NCBI RefSeq assembly: GCF_001927285.1 | Contig: NZ_MSIG01000010.1 | Span: 62,001 to 126,000 of the forward strand | Origin: Mongoliimonas terrestris | Lineage (GTDB): Bacteria > Pseudomonadota > Alphaproteobacteria > Rhizobiales > Pleomorphomonadaceae | Reading direction: 5' to 3' | DNA: 64,000 nucleotides | Shown: positions 27,390-36,982 of the stretch, in pieces | How positions within the stretch are numbered: position 1 is the stretch's first letter | Layout of the letters: every line of letters starts with the position of its first letter | Position numbers and translations under genes: made by a program | The notes under the pieces: generated by a model | The model's database searches: none | What the model saw: only the letters and a program-made list of their open reading frames with translations | What the model was told of the DNA's origin: nothing

Positions 27390-29738
27390 TCAGGCCGCGT
27401 GGACCGCCGCCCACACCTTGGCGGGCGTGGCGGGCATGCTGAGGTTGTTGTTGCCGATGGCGTCCGTGATGGCGTTGATCACCGCCGGCGGCGAGCCGAT
27501 GGCGCCCGCCTCGCCGCAACCCTTCATGCCGAGCGGGTTGCCCGGGCAGAGGGTGGTGACGTGGTCGACCTTGAAGGACGGCACGTCGTCGGCGCGCGGC
27601 ATGCAGTAGTCCATGTAGGAGCCGGTGAGCAGCTGGCCGCTCTGCGGATCGTAGGAGACGCCTTCCATCAGCGCCTGGCCGATGCCCTGGGCGAGGCCGC
27701 CGTGCACCTGGCCTTCCACGATCATCGGGTTGATGATCCGGCCGAAATCGTCGACCGCCACGAACTGGACGATCTCCACCTTGCCGGTGTCCGGATCCAC
27801 CTCGACCTCGCAGATGTAGGTGCCGGCCGGATAGGTGAAGTTGGTCGGGTCGTAGAAGGCGCCTTCCTTCAGGCCCGGCTCCATGCCGGCCGGCAGGTTG
27901 TGCGCCGTGTAGGCGGCGAGCGCCACCTGGAAGAAGGGCAGCTTCTTGTCGGTGCCGGCGACCTTCAGCTCGCCGCCTTCCATGACGATGTCGGCCTCGG
28001 AGGCCTCCATCAGATGGGCGGCGATCTTCTTGGCCTTGGCCTCCACCTTGTCGAGCGCCTTGACGATGGCCGACATGCCGACCGCGCCGGAGCGCGAGCC
28101 GTAGGTGCCCATGCCGAACTGCACCTTGTCGGTGTCGCCGTGGACGATCTGGATGTTCTCCATCCCGATGCCGAGCCGCTCGTTGACGAGCTGGGCGAAG
28201 GTGGTCTCGTGGCCCTGGCCGTGGCTGTGCGACCCGGTGAGGATCTCCACCGAGCCGACCGGGTTCACCCGAACCTCGGCCGATTCCCAGAGGCCGACGC
28301 CCGAGCCGAGCGAGCCGACCGCCTGGGACGGCGCGATGCCGCAGGCCTCGATGTAGGAGGAGAAGCCGATGCCGCGCAGCTTGCCGCGCGCCTTGGCCTC
28401 GGCCTTGCGAGCCGCAAAGCCGGCGTAGTCGACGGCGGCGAGCGCCTTGTCGAGGTTGCCCTCGAAGTCGCCGGCGTCATAGGTGAGGATGACCGGCGTC
28501 TGGTAGGGGAAAGAGCGGATGAAGTTCTTCCGCCGGAGCTCCGCCGGGTCCATCCCGAGCTGGCGCGCCGCGGTTTCCACCAGGCGCTCCACGATGAAGG
28601 TCGCCTCCGGCCGGCCCGCGCCGCGGTAGGCGTCCACCGGGGTGGTGTTGGTGTAGACCGCCTTCACGTTGGTGAAGATCGCCGGGATCACATACTGGCC
28701 CGACAGAAGCGTGCCGTGCAGGTAGGTGGGCGTCGCCGACGAGAAGGTCGACATGTAGGCGCCGATGTTGGCGATCGTGTCGGAGCGGAGCGCCAGGAAA
28801 GTGCCGTCGGCGGCGAGCGCCAGCTTGGCCTTCGTCACGTGGTCGCGGCCGTGGCAGTCCGTCAGGAAGGCCTCGGCGCGTTCCGACGTCCACTTCACCG
28901 GCCGGCCGCCGATGCGCTTGGACGCCCAGAGGCACGCGGTCTCTTCCGGATAGATGTAGATCTTGGCGCCGAAACCGCCGCCGACGTCCGGCGCTACCAC
29001 GCGGAGCTTGTGCTCCGGCGCGATGCCGATGAAGGCGGAGAGCACGAGGCGCGCCACGTGCGGGTTCTGGCTGGTGGTGTAGAGGTCGTAGTGCTCTTCC
29101 GACGGGTCGTAGTAGCCGATGGCCGACCGCGGCTCCATCGGGTTCGGCGACAGGCGGTTGTTGATGATGTCGAGTTCCACCACGTGGGCGGCGTTGGCGA
29201 AGGCGGCGTCGGTGGCCGCCTCGTCGCCGAGCACCCAGTCGAAGATCAGGTTGTTGGGCGCCACGTCGTGGAGCTGCGGCGCGTCCGCGTCCATGGCATG
29301 GGCCGGATCGACCACCGCCGGCAGGGTCTCGTACTCGACCTCCACCAGTTCGGCGGCGTCGCGGGCCTCGGCCTTGGTCTCCGCGATGACGAGCGCCACC
29401 TGGTCGCCCACGTGGCGGACCCGGTCGTGCGCGATGGCCGGATGGGCGCCCGCCTTCATGGGGCTGCCGTCGCGCGAATGGATCATCCAGCCGCAGATCA
29501 GCCCGCCGATGCGGTCGCCGGCCAGGTCCGCGCCGGTCAGCACCGCGATCACGCCCGGCGCCGCCAGGGCGGCCGCGGTGTCGATCGACAGGATCTTCGC
29601 GTGCGCATGGGGAGAGCGCACGAACACCCCGTGAGTGGTGTCCTTGAGAACGATATCGTCCGTGTACTTGCCCCGGCCGGTGATGAAGCGCTTGTCTTCC
29701 TTGCGGACGACCCGTGCGCCGATGCCTTCAAGTCCCAT
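27390..29738 (-). CDS. coxL: molybdenum hydroxylase large subunit, form II CoxL-like
   Basis: A 782-residue molybdopterin-cytosine-dinucleotide-binding subunit. The active-site loop reads AYRGAGR (residues 370-376), the form II signature; true aerobic CO dehydrogenases (form I) have AYxCSFR. The catalytic Glu is in [12 protein letters not shown] near the C-terminus. Oxidation of CO is therefore unlikely to be its main role; form II enzymes hydroxylate other, mostly unknown, substrates such as aldehydes or N-heterocycles. ATG 29738 has GGGAGG upstream. Gene order S-L-M is also the form II order. Confidence 0.92.
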   Translation of the reverse strand: MGLEGIGARVVRKEDKRFITGRGKYTDDIVLKDTTHGVFVRSPHAHAKILSIDTAAALAAPGVIAVLTGADLAGDRIGGLICGWMIHSRDGSPMKAGAHPAIAHDRVRHVGDQVALVIAETKAEARDAAELVEVEYETLPAVVDPAHAMDADAPQLHDVAPNNLIFDWVLGDEAATDAAFANAAHVVELDIINNRLSPNPMEPRSAIGYYDPSEEHYDLYTTSQNPHVARLVLSAFIGIAPEHKLRVVAPDVGGGFGAKIYIYPEETACLWASKRIGGRPVKWTSERAEAFLTDCHGRDHVTKAKLALAADGTFLALRSDTIANIGAYMSTFSSATPTYLHGTLLSGQYVIPAIFTNVKAVYTNTTPVDAYRGAGRPEATFIVERLVETAARQLGMDPAELRRKNFIRSFPYQTPVILTYDAGDFEGNLDKALAAVDYAGFAARKAEAKARGKLRGIGFSSYIEACGIAPSQAVGSLGSGVGLWESAEVRVNPVGSVEILTGSHSHGQGHETTFAQLVNERLGIGMENIQIVHGDTDKVQFGMGTYGSRSGAVGMSAIVKALDKVEAKAKKIAAHLMEASEADIVMEGGELKVAGTDKKLPFFQVALAAYTAHNLPAGMEPGLKEGAFYDPTNFTYPAGTYICEVEVDPDTGKVEIVQFVAVDDFGRIINPMIVEGQVHGGLAQGIGQALMEGVSYDPQSGQLLTGSYMDYCMPRADDVPSFKVDHVTTLCPGNPLGMKGCGEAGAIGSPPAVINAITDAIGNNNLSMPATPAKVWAAVHAA

Positions 29739-29873
29739 GATGTCCTCCCATGCTGCCTTGAGGTGGACTCTCTCCCCGCCCGCGTCGCATCCCCTCCGCG
29801 CGTCCCGTCCTCCACGGGTGCAAGCGGCGGCGCGACACCGGCAGGGCCTCCCGAGCCCGCCCGTGACGATTGC

Positions 29874-30362
<489 letters not shown>

Positions 30363-30530
30363 CGCTTCCTCCCTCCTTGTCAGAGTGTCCATGCCGACCA
30401 GGGGTCGGGTTTTCAGGTGATGCCGGGTTGGGCCGGACCTTGGCGAGGTCGCCGCGCCACGGCGGGACTAAATCGATATAGGAACGCGCGCACGGCCGTC
30501 ACATGGCGACGGTCGGCGCCCGCGCTCGGG

Positions 30531-31241
30531 TCAGAGCGCCCCGATGATCAGAATGACGACGAGCACCGCGAGCGCCACCAGGCCCCACAGCATGGGCCCG
30601 GACGGACCGGACTTGATCGCGGCCGTCTCGACCCGCTTCTCGGCTTCCCGCTCGGCGGCCTCGGCGGCGTGCACCACCCGGTCGAGCGCGTCTTCCTTGA
30701 CGGCGACGGCGCCGCCGTCCCGATCGGCCGGCGCGGTGCCGTCGTAGGCTCCCGTCGCCACCGGCGCGTCGGCCACGACACCGGCCGGCGCCGCGGCGGC
30801 CGCGGCTGCCCCCACCTTCGCCGTGAAGGCGGAGAAGAACTGGTCCGCCATCATCTTGGCGGTGCCGTCGATCAGCCGGCTGCCGAGCTGGGCGAGCTTG
30901 CCGCCAACCTGCGCCTTGGCCGTGTAGCTGAGGATGGTGTCGGCGCCGTCGTCGGCCAGCGACACATCGGCGCCGCCCTTGGCAAATCCCGCCACGCCGC
31001 CGGAGCCTTCACCCACGATCGAATAGCTGGTCGGCGGATTGAGGTTCTCCAGCCGCACCTTGCCGGAGAACTTGGCCTTCACCGGACCGATCTTGGCCAC
31101 CACGGTGGCGTTCATCTCGTCGCCGGACTTCTCCAGGCTCTCGCACCCGGGAATGCACGCCTTGAGGACGTCCGGGTCGTTGAGCGCTTCCCACACCGCC
31201 TGGCGCGGCGCCGGAATACGGTATTCCCCGGTCATGTCCAT
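30531..31241 (-). CDS. coxG: CoxG-like SRPBCC protein with C-terminal membrane anchor
   Basis: A 236-residue protein. Residues ~1-145 are a CoxG-type SRPBCC domain, starting MTGEYRIPAPRQAVWEALND and with FSGKVRLENLNPP. A variable acidic and alanine-rich linker follows, and the last ~22 residues (LWGLVALAVLVVILIIGAL) are a membrane anchor. CoxG proteins help recruit carbon monoxide dehydrogenase and similar enzymes to the membrane. It lies upstream of coxS in the same orientation, so it probably belongs to the same enzyme system. Confidence 0.88.
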   Translation of the reverse strand: MDMTGEYRIPAPRQAVWEALNDPDVLKACIPGCESLEKSGDEMNATVVAKIGPVKAKFSGKVRLENLNPPTSYSIVGEGSGGVAGFAKGGADVSLADDGADTILSYTAKAQVGGKLAQLGSRLIDGTAKMMADQFFSAFTAKVGAAAAAAAPAGVVADAPVATGAYDGTAPADRDGGAVAVKEDALDRVVHAAEAAEREAEKRVETAAIKSGPSGPMLWGLVALAVLVVILIIGAL

Positions 31242-31403
31242 GCGTTCACTCCCATGATTGGCGCCATTCGGCGTCCTTCAGCGACGGGGCGAACGGTAGC
31301 GTCGCCGTCCCCGCCGGCACCATTGTACTTTCGGTCTCCACCGCCGGCGCGATGCGACCGGCGTCATGCTACACCGTGTCCGGCGGGTCCGTCGCGCCCG
31401 GAC

Positions 31404-31432
31404 TTGCACGAAATCGGCCGGATCCGCATACT
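31404..31432 (+). promoter_or_regulatory. possible sigma-70 promoter of the FIST operon
   Basis: TTGCAC (31404-31409), 17 bases, CATACT (31427-31432), 44 bases before the GTG start. Spacing is ideal; both boxes differ from consensus. Confidence 0.45.
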
Positions 31433-31476
31433 TGCCGACAAAGAAACAAGCATGCACTTGGGGGAGGACGGGTCGC

Positions 31477-32649
31477 GTGTCGAGCCGCACCGACGGACCG
31501 GCGTTCACCTCCGGCATCAGGGCCCTGTCGGTGTCCGAAGCGTCGCTCGACGAGGCGGTGGCGGCTGTGCGCCGTGATGTCGACCCGGCGGACGTCGGGT
31601 TTCTCATCGTCTTCTATGCGGCCTCCTACGACAGCGCCCGCTTGGGCGCTGCGTTCGCCCGCGTGCTGCCCGGCGTGCCCGTGGTCGGCTGCTCCACGGC
31701 CGGGGAGATCTCCTCCGACGGGCTCAGCGACGGCGGCATGGTGGCGATCGCCTTTCCGCGCGCCGGGTTCGAGATCGTCTCCGGCGTGATCCCGGACCTG
31801 TCCCGGCTTTCCGTCGACCGGGGCTCGGAGACCGTGGCCGCCCTCAAGGCGGAGCTTGCCCGCCGCCGGCCGGCGCTTCAGCCGCGCTCCACCTTCGCGG
31901 TCAGCCTCATCGACGGGCTCTGCATGCGCGAGGAGGCGGTGGTGTCGGCGATCGACTGGGCGCTCGGCGACATCCCGCTCGTCGGCGGTTCGGCCGGCGA
32001 CGGCCTCGCCTTCCGGGCCACCAGCCTCCTCCACGACGGGGTCATCCACACCGACGCCGCCATCCTGATCCTCGTCCACACCGACCACCCCTTCCAGGTG
32101 TTCAAGACGGACAACTTCCACCCCACGGGCCAGCGCCTGGTGGTGACCGCCTCCGACCCGGAGACGCGCACCGTCTACGAGCTCAACGCCGAGGTGGCGG
32201 CGGACGAGTACGCCACCCTCGTCGGCCTCGACGCGGACCGGCTGTCGCCGTTCGGTTTTGCTTCCCATCCGATGGTGGTGCGGGTCGGCGGCGAATACTT
32301 CTGCCGGTCGCTCCGCTCCACCAACCCGGACGGATCGCTCTCCTTCTTCTGCGCCATCGACGACGGGGTGGTGCTGACGGTGGCCGAGCCGGTCGACCTC
32401 GTCGACAGCGTGGAGACGACGCTCGCCCAGCTCGACCGCGACCTCGGCGGCATCGACTGGATCCTCGGCTTCGACTGCGTGCTCCGCCGCCTGGACGCCC
32501 AGAACCGGCAGGTGGCGCACCGCATCTCGGAGATCTACCGCCGGCACAATGTGTTCGGCTTCAACACCTACGGCGAGCAGTACCGGACCATGCACCTCAA
32601 CCAGACCTTCACCGGCGTGGCGATCGGGCGAGGCGGTCCGGCACGATGA
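31477..32649 (+). CDS. FIST-domain sensor protein (NosP-like)
   Basis: A 390-residue soluble protein with FIST N and FIST C domains. Marks are VVGCSTAGEISSDGL (residues ~70-84), IPLVGGSAGDGL (~165-176) and, near the C-terminus, FDCVLRRL followed by VFGFNTYGEQY. The GTG at 31477 is chosen because GGGGGAGGA lies 8 bases upstream. FIST proteins next to a hybrid kinase include NosP, a haem-based nitric oxide sensor that controls NahK in Pseudomonas. The haem ligand cannot be settled here, so the ligand could equally be a small molecule. It overlaps the kinase gene by 4 bases. Confidence 0.88.
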   Translation: MSSRTDGPAFTSGIRALSVSEASLDEAVAAVRRDVDPADVGFLIVFYAASYDSARLGAAFARVLPGVPVVGCSTAGEISSDGLSDGGMVAIAFPRAGFEIVSGVIPDLSRLSVDRGSETVAALKAELARRRPALQPRSTFAVSLIDGLCMREEAVVSAIDWALGDIPLVGGSAGDGLAFRATSLLHDGVIHTDAAILILVHTDHPFQVFKTDNFHPTGQRLVVTASDPETRTVYELNAEVAADEYATLVGLDADRLSPFGFASHPMVVRVGGEYFCRSLRSTNPDGSLSFFCAIDDGVVLTVAEPVDLVDSVETTLAQLDRDLGGIDWILGFDCVLRRLDAQNRQVAHRISEIYRRHNVFGFNTYGEQYRTMHLNQTFTGVAIGRGGPAR

Positions 32650-34049
32650 CGGGCGGACCTGAGCGGCCGGGGCGGCCGGGCCGGACGGCCCTTGCGGCGG
32701 TGACGGAGGTGGACGACGGCGAAGCGGCGCTCCGCGAGCGGATCCGCCGGCTGGAGCGGATCAACGCCGCCCTGATGGATCGGGTGGAGCGCTCCACCGA
32801 CGCCCACGGCAACGCCTACTCGCTGTTCCAGACCGCCATCAACCTGGAACGCCAGGTGCGGGCGCGGACCGAGGAGCTCACCGCCGTGCTGCGCCGCCTG
32901 GAGCAATCCAACGAGGCGCTGCGGCGCGCCAAGGAGCAGGCCGAGCAGGCCAACCTCTACAAGACGCGCTTTCTCGCCGCCGCCGGGCACGACCTCCTGC
33001 AGCCGCTCAACGCCGCCCGTCTCTCGGTCTCGGCGCTCGCCGAGGTGCAGACCTCCGAGGAGGGCAGCCGTCTCGCCGGCCAGGTGGACCGGGCGCTCTC
33101 CTCCATCGAGGATCTCCTGACCACGCTCCTCGACATCTCCCAGCTCGACGCGGGCGTGCTGAAGGCCGAGATCAAGACCGTGCACCTGGAGGAAGTGCTG
33201 TCGGCGCTCGCCTCCGACTTCGCGCCGATCGTCGCCAAGAAGGGGCTGGATTTCCGGGTGCGCCCGACCCACGCGGTGGTGCGGACCGACCCGCTTCTCA
33301 TCCGCCGCGTGCTGCAGAACCTCATCTCCAACGCCGTTCGCTACACGCCGTCGGGCGGCGTGCTGGTGGGCGTGCGCCCGGGTCCGGGCGCGTTCGCGCG
33401 CATCACCGTGGCGGACACCGGCGTCGGCATCCCGCCCGGCGAGCACGAGGTGATCTTCGAGGAGTTCCACCGGGGCCGCATGCCGAAGGGCGACGGCGGG
33501 GCGGGCCTCGGCCTTGGTCTCGCCATCGTGCGGCGCATGGTGCAGGCCCTCGACCACCGTCTCTCGTTCCGCTCCAGGGAGGGGCGCGGGACGGCCTTCA
33601 CCGTCACCGTGCCCCTGGCCGGCGCTGCCGATCGGGGACCGCCGGCGCGCGCCACCCGGGCGGCGCTGAAGACGTTCGGACTTGCCGACGCCAAGGTGAT
33701 GGTGGTGGAGAACGACGAGGCCGTGCGACTGGCGACGGCGGCGCTCCTCGTCCGCTGGAGCTGCCGCGTCTCCACCGCGTGTACCGTGGCCGAAGCGGTC
33801 GCCTCCGTGGTCGGCGGCGGCCCACCCGACCTCATCCTGGCCGACTACCATCTGGACCAGGGCGAGACCGGCCTGGAGGCCGTCGACCGGATCCGCCGGG
33901 TGCTCTCCCATCCGGTGCCGGCCGTGGTGATCACCGCCAACGCCAGCCCCGACGTCGCCGCCCTGGTGCGCGCCGCCGGTTGCGAGCTGATGCAGAAACC
34001 CGTGAAGCCCGCCGAGCTGCGTGCCCTGATGGCGCATCTCTTGGGTTGA
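32646..34049 (+). CDS. cytosolic hybrid histidine kinase, NahK/ErcS'-like
   Basis: A 467-residue soluble kinase. An N-terminal coiled coil (~25-105: RIRRLERINAALMDRVERS, LERQVRARTEELTAVLRRL) is followed by HisKA with GHDLLQPLN (His115), HATPase with NLISNAVRYTPSGG, DTGVGIPPGE and GLGLGLAIVRRM, and a C-terminal receiver with Asp400 in LILADYHL. The His-Asp-Leu-x-Gln-Pro box is that of the NahK family. There is no membrane segment or own sensor domain, so input is expected from the FIST protein, to which it is translationally coupled. A regulator gene faces it. Confidence 0.92.
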   Translation: MTGGPERPGRPGRTALAAVTEVDDGEAALRERIRRLERINAALMDRVERSTDAHGNAYSLFQTAINLERQVRARTEELTAVLRRLEQSNEALRRAKEQAEQANLYKTRFLAAAGHDLLQPLNAARLSVSALAEVQTSEEGSRLAGQVDRALSSIEDLLTTLLDISQLDAGVLKAEIKTVHLEEVLSALASDFAPIVAKKGLDFRVRPTHAVVRTDPLLIRRVLQNLISNAVRYTPSGGVLVGVRPGPGAFARITVADTGVGIPPGEHEVIFEEFHRGRMPKGDGGAGLGLGLAIVRRMVQALDHRLSFRSREGRGTAFTVTVPLAGAADRGPPARATRAALKTFGLADAKVMVVENDEAVRLATAALLVRWSCRVSTACTVAEAVASVVGGGPPDLILADYHLDQGETGLEAVDRIRRVLSHPVPAVVITANASPDVAALVRAAGCELMQKPVKPAELRALMAHLLG

Positions 34050-34071
34050 GCCGAGGACGCCGCCGGGGGCT

Positions 34072-34731
34072 TCACCCCTCCTGGTCGGCGAGCACCTGGT
34101 CGAAATCGATCTTGGACGCCTCGATCACCGCCTGGGTGCGGCTGTAGACGCCGAGCTTGCGCAGGATCTCCGACACATGCGCCTTCACGGTGGTCTCGCC
34201 CACGTTGAGCTCGAAGGCGATCTGCTTGTTGAGGAGGCCCTGGCGCAGCATCTTCAGGACGCGGATCTGCTGCGGCGTCAGCGTCTTCAGCTTCTGGATC
34301 CGGTCGGCGCGGGACGGGTCGGTGGCCTCGCCGGCGGGCTCCAGGCCGGCCGGCACGTAGACGGAGCCCATCATCACCTCGCCGATGGCCCGGCCGAGTT
34401 CGTCCCGGCGCACCGACTTCGGAATGAAGCCCGCGACCCCGTAGGAAAGCGCCTCGCGCACGATGCGGGCGTCCTCAAGGCCGGACACCACCACGATGGG
34501 CAAGCGCGGATAGGCGGTCCGCAGGCGGAGAAGACCGTCGAAGCCGGCGACGTCCGGCATGGAGAGGTCGAGCAGCGCGAGGTCGACGGAGAGCCCCGCG
34601 CCGAGCAGGTCCTCCGCGGCTTGGATGCTGTCCGCCTCGCGGATCTCCGCGTCCGGCCAGTCCCGGCCGATGACGCTCTGCAGCGCCTCGCGAAAGAGCG
34701 GGTGGTCGTCGACGATCAGGAAACGGGTCAT
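34072..34731 (-). CDS. LuxR/NarL-type response regulator (ErbR/AgmR-like)
   Basis: A 219-residue regulator. The receiver has IVDDHPLF at the start and phospho-acceptor Asp55 in LALLDLSMPD, with Lys in GFIPKSV. The helix-turn-helix is in the last ~65 residues: LTPQQIRVLKMLRQGLLNKQ and LNVGETTVKAHVSEILRKLG. The start is the ATG at 34731, directly before the receiver. It is convergent with the NahK-like kinase (22 bases apart). In Pseudomonas similar kinase/regulator pairs control alcohol oxidation; here the target is unknown. Confidence 0.9.
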   Translation of the reverse strand: MTRFLIVDDHPLFREALQSVIGRDWPDAEIREADSIQAAEDLLGAGLSVDLALLDLSMPDVAGFDGLLRLRTAYPRLPIVVVSGLEDARIVREALSYGVAGFIPKSVRRDELGRAIGEVMMGSVYVPAGLEPAGEATDPSRADRIQKLKTLTPQQIRVLKMLRQGLLNKQIAFELNVGETTVKAHVSEILRKLGVYSRTQAVIEASKIDFDQVLADQEG

Positions 34732-34866
34732 CGCAGGCGTCGCCCAGAAAGCAGCCGGCCGCCGTCGGAGGACGGCAGCCGGGAAAGCATAGGCGGGCGC
34801 GATCCGCAGCGATAGGCCACCTTCGCAGGAGGCCGGCGCCGGAGGCAGGCCCAAGCGCCGGGCGCG

Positions 34867-35475
34867 TCAAAGGAAGCGCGTGATCGCCTCGACGCCGAGG
34901 CGCGGGCCGCGCGGGCGAAGCGCGCTGCGGTCGCCATAGCCGACGTTGACGAGGAGGTTGGACCGCCAGGTCGTGCCCTCGAAGAAGGCGGCGTCCACCG
35001 CGCCCTTGTCGAACCCGCCCATCGGGCCCGTGTCGAGGCCGAGCGCGCGGAGGGCGACGATCAGATAGGCTGCCTGGAGCGTGGCGTTGTAGGCCGCGTA
35101 GTCCACCGCCGCCTGGCCCTGGAACCAGTCCTTGGCGCCGGGGGCGTGCGGGAAGGTCGTGGCCAGCGTCTCGGTGAAGGCGATGTCGTGGGCGACGATG
35201 ACCGTCACCGGGGCTTTGGCCGTCTTCTCCTTGTTGCCCTCCGACAGTGCCGGCAGCAGCCGCGCCTTGGCTTCCGGCGAACGCAGAAAGAGGAACCGGC
35301 CCGGAACGGCGTTGACGCCGGTGGGGCCGAGTTCGGCAAGGCGAACCGCCTCCGTCAGGGTCTCGTCGGCGACGGGCGTGTCCGTGAAGGCGTTGAAGGT
35401 GCGGGCCTCCCGAAAGATCAGGTCGAGACCGGCGTCATCAAGCGGCAGGAGGGTTTTCTGAACGGCGGCATCCAT
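34867..35475 (-). CDS. rutE: nitroreductase-family protein, RutE-like
   Basis: A 202-residue FMN-dependent reductase of the HadB/RutE group. RutE reduces malonic semialdehyde to 3-hydroxypropionate at the end of the Rut pyrimidine pathway. Family marks are [30 protein letters not shown] (residues ~45-64) and [18 protein letters not shown]. The ATG at 35475 gives the usual length; a GTG at 35502 would add 9 residues. No other rut gene is nearby, so it may detoxify malonic semialdehyde or another enal from a different route. Symbol by family only. Confidence 0.75.
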   Translation of the reverse strand: MDAAVQKTLLPLDDAGLDLIFREARTFNAFTDTPVADETLTEAVRLAELGPTGVNAVPGRFLFLRSPEAKARLLPALSEGNKEKTAKAPVTVIVAHDIAFTETLATTFPHAPGAKDWFQGQAAVDYAAYNATLQAAYLIVALRALGLDTGPMGGFDKGAVDAAFFEGTTWRSNLLVNVGYGDRSALRPRGPRLGVEAITRFL

Positions 35476-35592
35476 GAGGCAAAGGCTCCGGTGCGGGATC
35501 ACCCGGACCCGCCGGACCGGCGGGCCTTTCGGAGCTGTACATAAGCCCTACTGGAAACGGATAAATACCCCGATGCTTCGACAAACCGTTCA

Positions 35593-35609
35593 CGATTGTC
35601 GAACAATCG
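35593..35609. promoter_or_regulatory. small palindrome, possible operator
   Basis: CGATTGT-CGA-ACAATCG, a perfect 7-bp inverted repeat about 120 bases upstream of the rutE-like start, in an AT-rich patch. The spacing fits a dimeric regulator; it could also be a short RNA hairpin. Confidence 0.3.
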
Positions 35610-35626
35610 ACCCGTGGGCTTCATTG

Positions 35627-35660
35627 AAAGAGCCGCATCCGGAGGCGGACGCGGCTCTTT
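35627..35660 (-). terminator. terminator of the nfu gene
   Basis: A 10-bp stem AAAGAGCCGC / GCGGCTCTTT with a mismatch and three more pairs inside, 30 bases beyond the nfu stop on the minus strand, ending in TTT. Confidence 0.6.
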
Positions 35661-35689
35661 GAACGGCGGAACGGGTTCTCGGACGAGGG

Positions 35690-36250
35690 TCAGGAGACGG
35701 CCCGCACCTCGGCCACGTCCGGCAGGAAATGCTTCAGAAGGTTCTGGATGCCGTGCCTGAGGGTCGCGGTGGACGACGGGCAGCCGGCGCAGGAGCCGCG
35801 CATGTTGAGATAGACGATGCCGTCGCGGAACGACCGGAAGGTGATGTCGCCGCCGTCGGCCGCCACGGCCGGGCGCACGCGCGTCTCCAGGAGTTCCTTG
35901 ATGGTCTCCACCGTCTCGGCGTCCGCCGGATCGAAATCCTCCGGTCCGGGGACCTCGGCCTCGTCGCTCTCCAACAGGATCGGCGCGCCGGAGACGAAGT
36001 GCTCCATGATGGCGCCGAGCACGGCCGGCTTCAGGCGCGGCCACTCCGAATCCGCCTTGGTGACGGTGATGAAGTCGTAGCCGAAGAAGACGGCGGTCAC
36101 GCCCGGCACCTGGAAGAGGGCCGACGCAAGGGGCGATTCCTCCGCCTCGTCCGGGGTGCGGAACTCGCGCGGGTCGCCGTCGAGGACCACGCGGCCGGGC
36201 AGGAACTTCAGCGTCGCGGGGTTGGGCGTCGCTTCGGTCTGGATGAACAT
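35690..36250 (-). CDS. Nfu-type iron-sulfur cluster scaffold/carrier
   Basis: A 186-residue protein with an Nfu N-terminal domain (residues ~1-88, FIQTEATPNPATLKFLPG and VTAVFFGYDFITVTK) and a C-terminal NifU domain (~108-180) with the cluster-binding CxxC in GSCAGCPSS. It carries Fe-S clusters to target enzymes. It stands in the usual rhizobial set nfu - usp - trpS - murJ, all on this strand. A hairpin follows the stop. Confidence 0.92.
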   Translation of the reverse strand: MFIQTEATPNPATLKFLPGRVVLDGDPREFRTPDEAEESPLASALFQVPGVTAVFFGYDFITVTKADSEWPRLKPAVLGAIMEHFVSGAPILLESDEAEVPGPEDFDPADAETVETIKELLETRVRPAVAADGGDITFRSFRDGIVYLNMRGSCAGCPSSTATLRHGIQNLLKHFLPDVAEVRAVS

Positions 36251-36446
36251 GGGTCTTCTCCGTTGGGACGACCGTCCGCCGTGCGGGCCGGACGCGGCAG
36301 GACCCGGCGCGCCGCCAGACCCTGGAATTGTTCTAAACCGAATGTAGCGACTCCCCGGCGCCGTTCAAGCGGCAAGTCGGCGACGAGGCGGCGAGGAAGC
36401 GGCCAGCGCCTCAGGATCGACCGAAGGGCCGACCCCGACGGGCCTC

Positions 36447-36941
36447 TCAGGCCACCGCTGTGATGTCCTCGTCGGAAAGGCCCGCCGGCACGATGGTGAC
36501 CGGAATGGCGAACCCGCCGGAGGTCTTGGAGGCGATGGACGAGACGAGCGGTCCAGGCCCCTCCGCGCCGCTGGAGGCCGCCAGCACCAGGATGGCGATG
36601 TCCTGGTCCTCCTCGATCAGGGCGTTGATCGCGTCGCTCGACTTGCCCTCTCGGATCACCAGTTCCGGGTCGATCGCCGCCAGCACGCGCACCTTCTCGG
36701 CATAGTCGGCGAGCCGCGCCTCCGCCTCGTCCATGGCCTCGGCGCGCATGATGCTCTCCACCCCGCGCCAGTGCTGGAAGTTGCCCGGCTGGATCACGTA
36801 GAGCAGCACCAGCACGCCGCCGGTGCGCGCCGCTCGCGACGCCGCGTAGACGACCGCCCGCTCGCACTCGGGCGTCTCGTCCACGATGGCCAGGAACTTG
36901 CGGCGATGCCCTTCCTCGCGGGCGAGACGTTTGGAAACCAT
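36447..36941 (-). CDS. universal stress protein, UspA family
   Basis: A 164-residue cytosolic protein. The UspA fold is recognised by RKFLAIVDETPECERAVVYAA at the start, a central VREGKSSDAINALIEED-like helix region and the C-terminal SSIASKTSGGFAIPVTIVP. The ATP-binding GxxGx9G(S/T) motif is only partly kept (LAASSGAEGPGPLVSSIAS), so nucleotide binding is uncertain. It lies between nfu and the low-GC nuclease gene. Confidence 0.88.
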   Translation of the reverse strand: MVSKRLAREEGHRRKFLAIVDETPECERAVVYAASRAARTGGVLVLLYVIQPGNFQHWRGVESIMRAEAMDEAEARLADYAEKVRVLAAIDPELVIREGKSSDAINALIEEDQDIAILVLAASSGAEGPGPLVSSIASKTSGGFAIPVTIVPAGLSDEDITAVA

Positions 36942-36982
36942 GGCACCACTTTATCGGGCGAAGCCGCTCATAGGCAAGTCGG

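Noticed and set aside
27390..29738. Genuine aerobic CO dehydrogenase (form I)
   Set aside because: The loop is AYRGAGR, not AYxCSFR, and the gene order is S-L-M.
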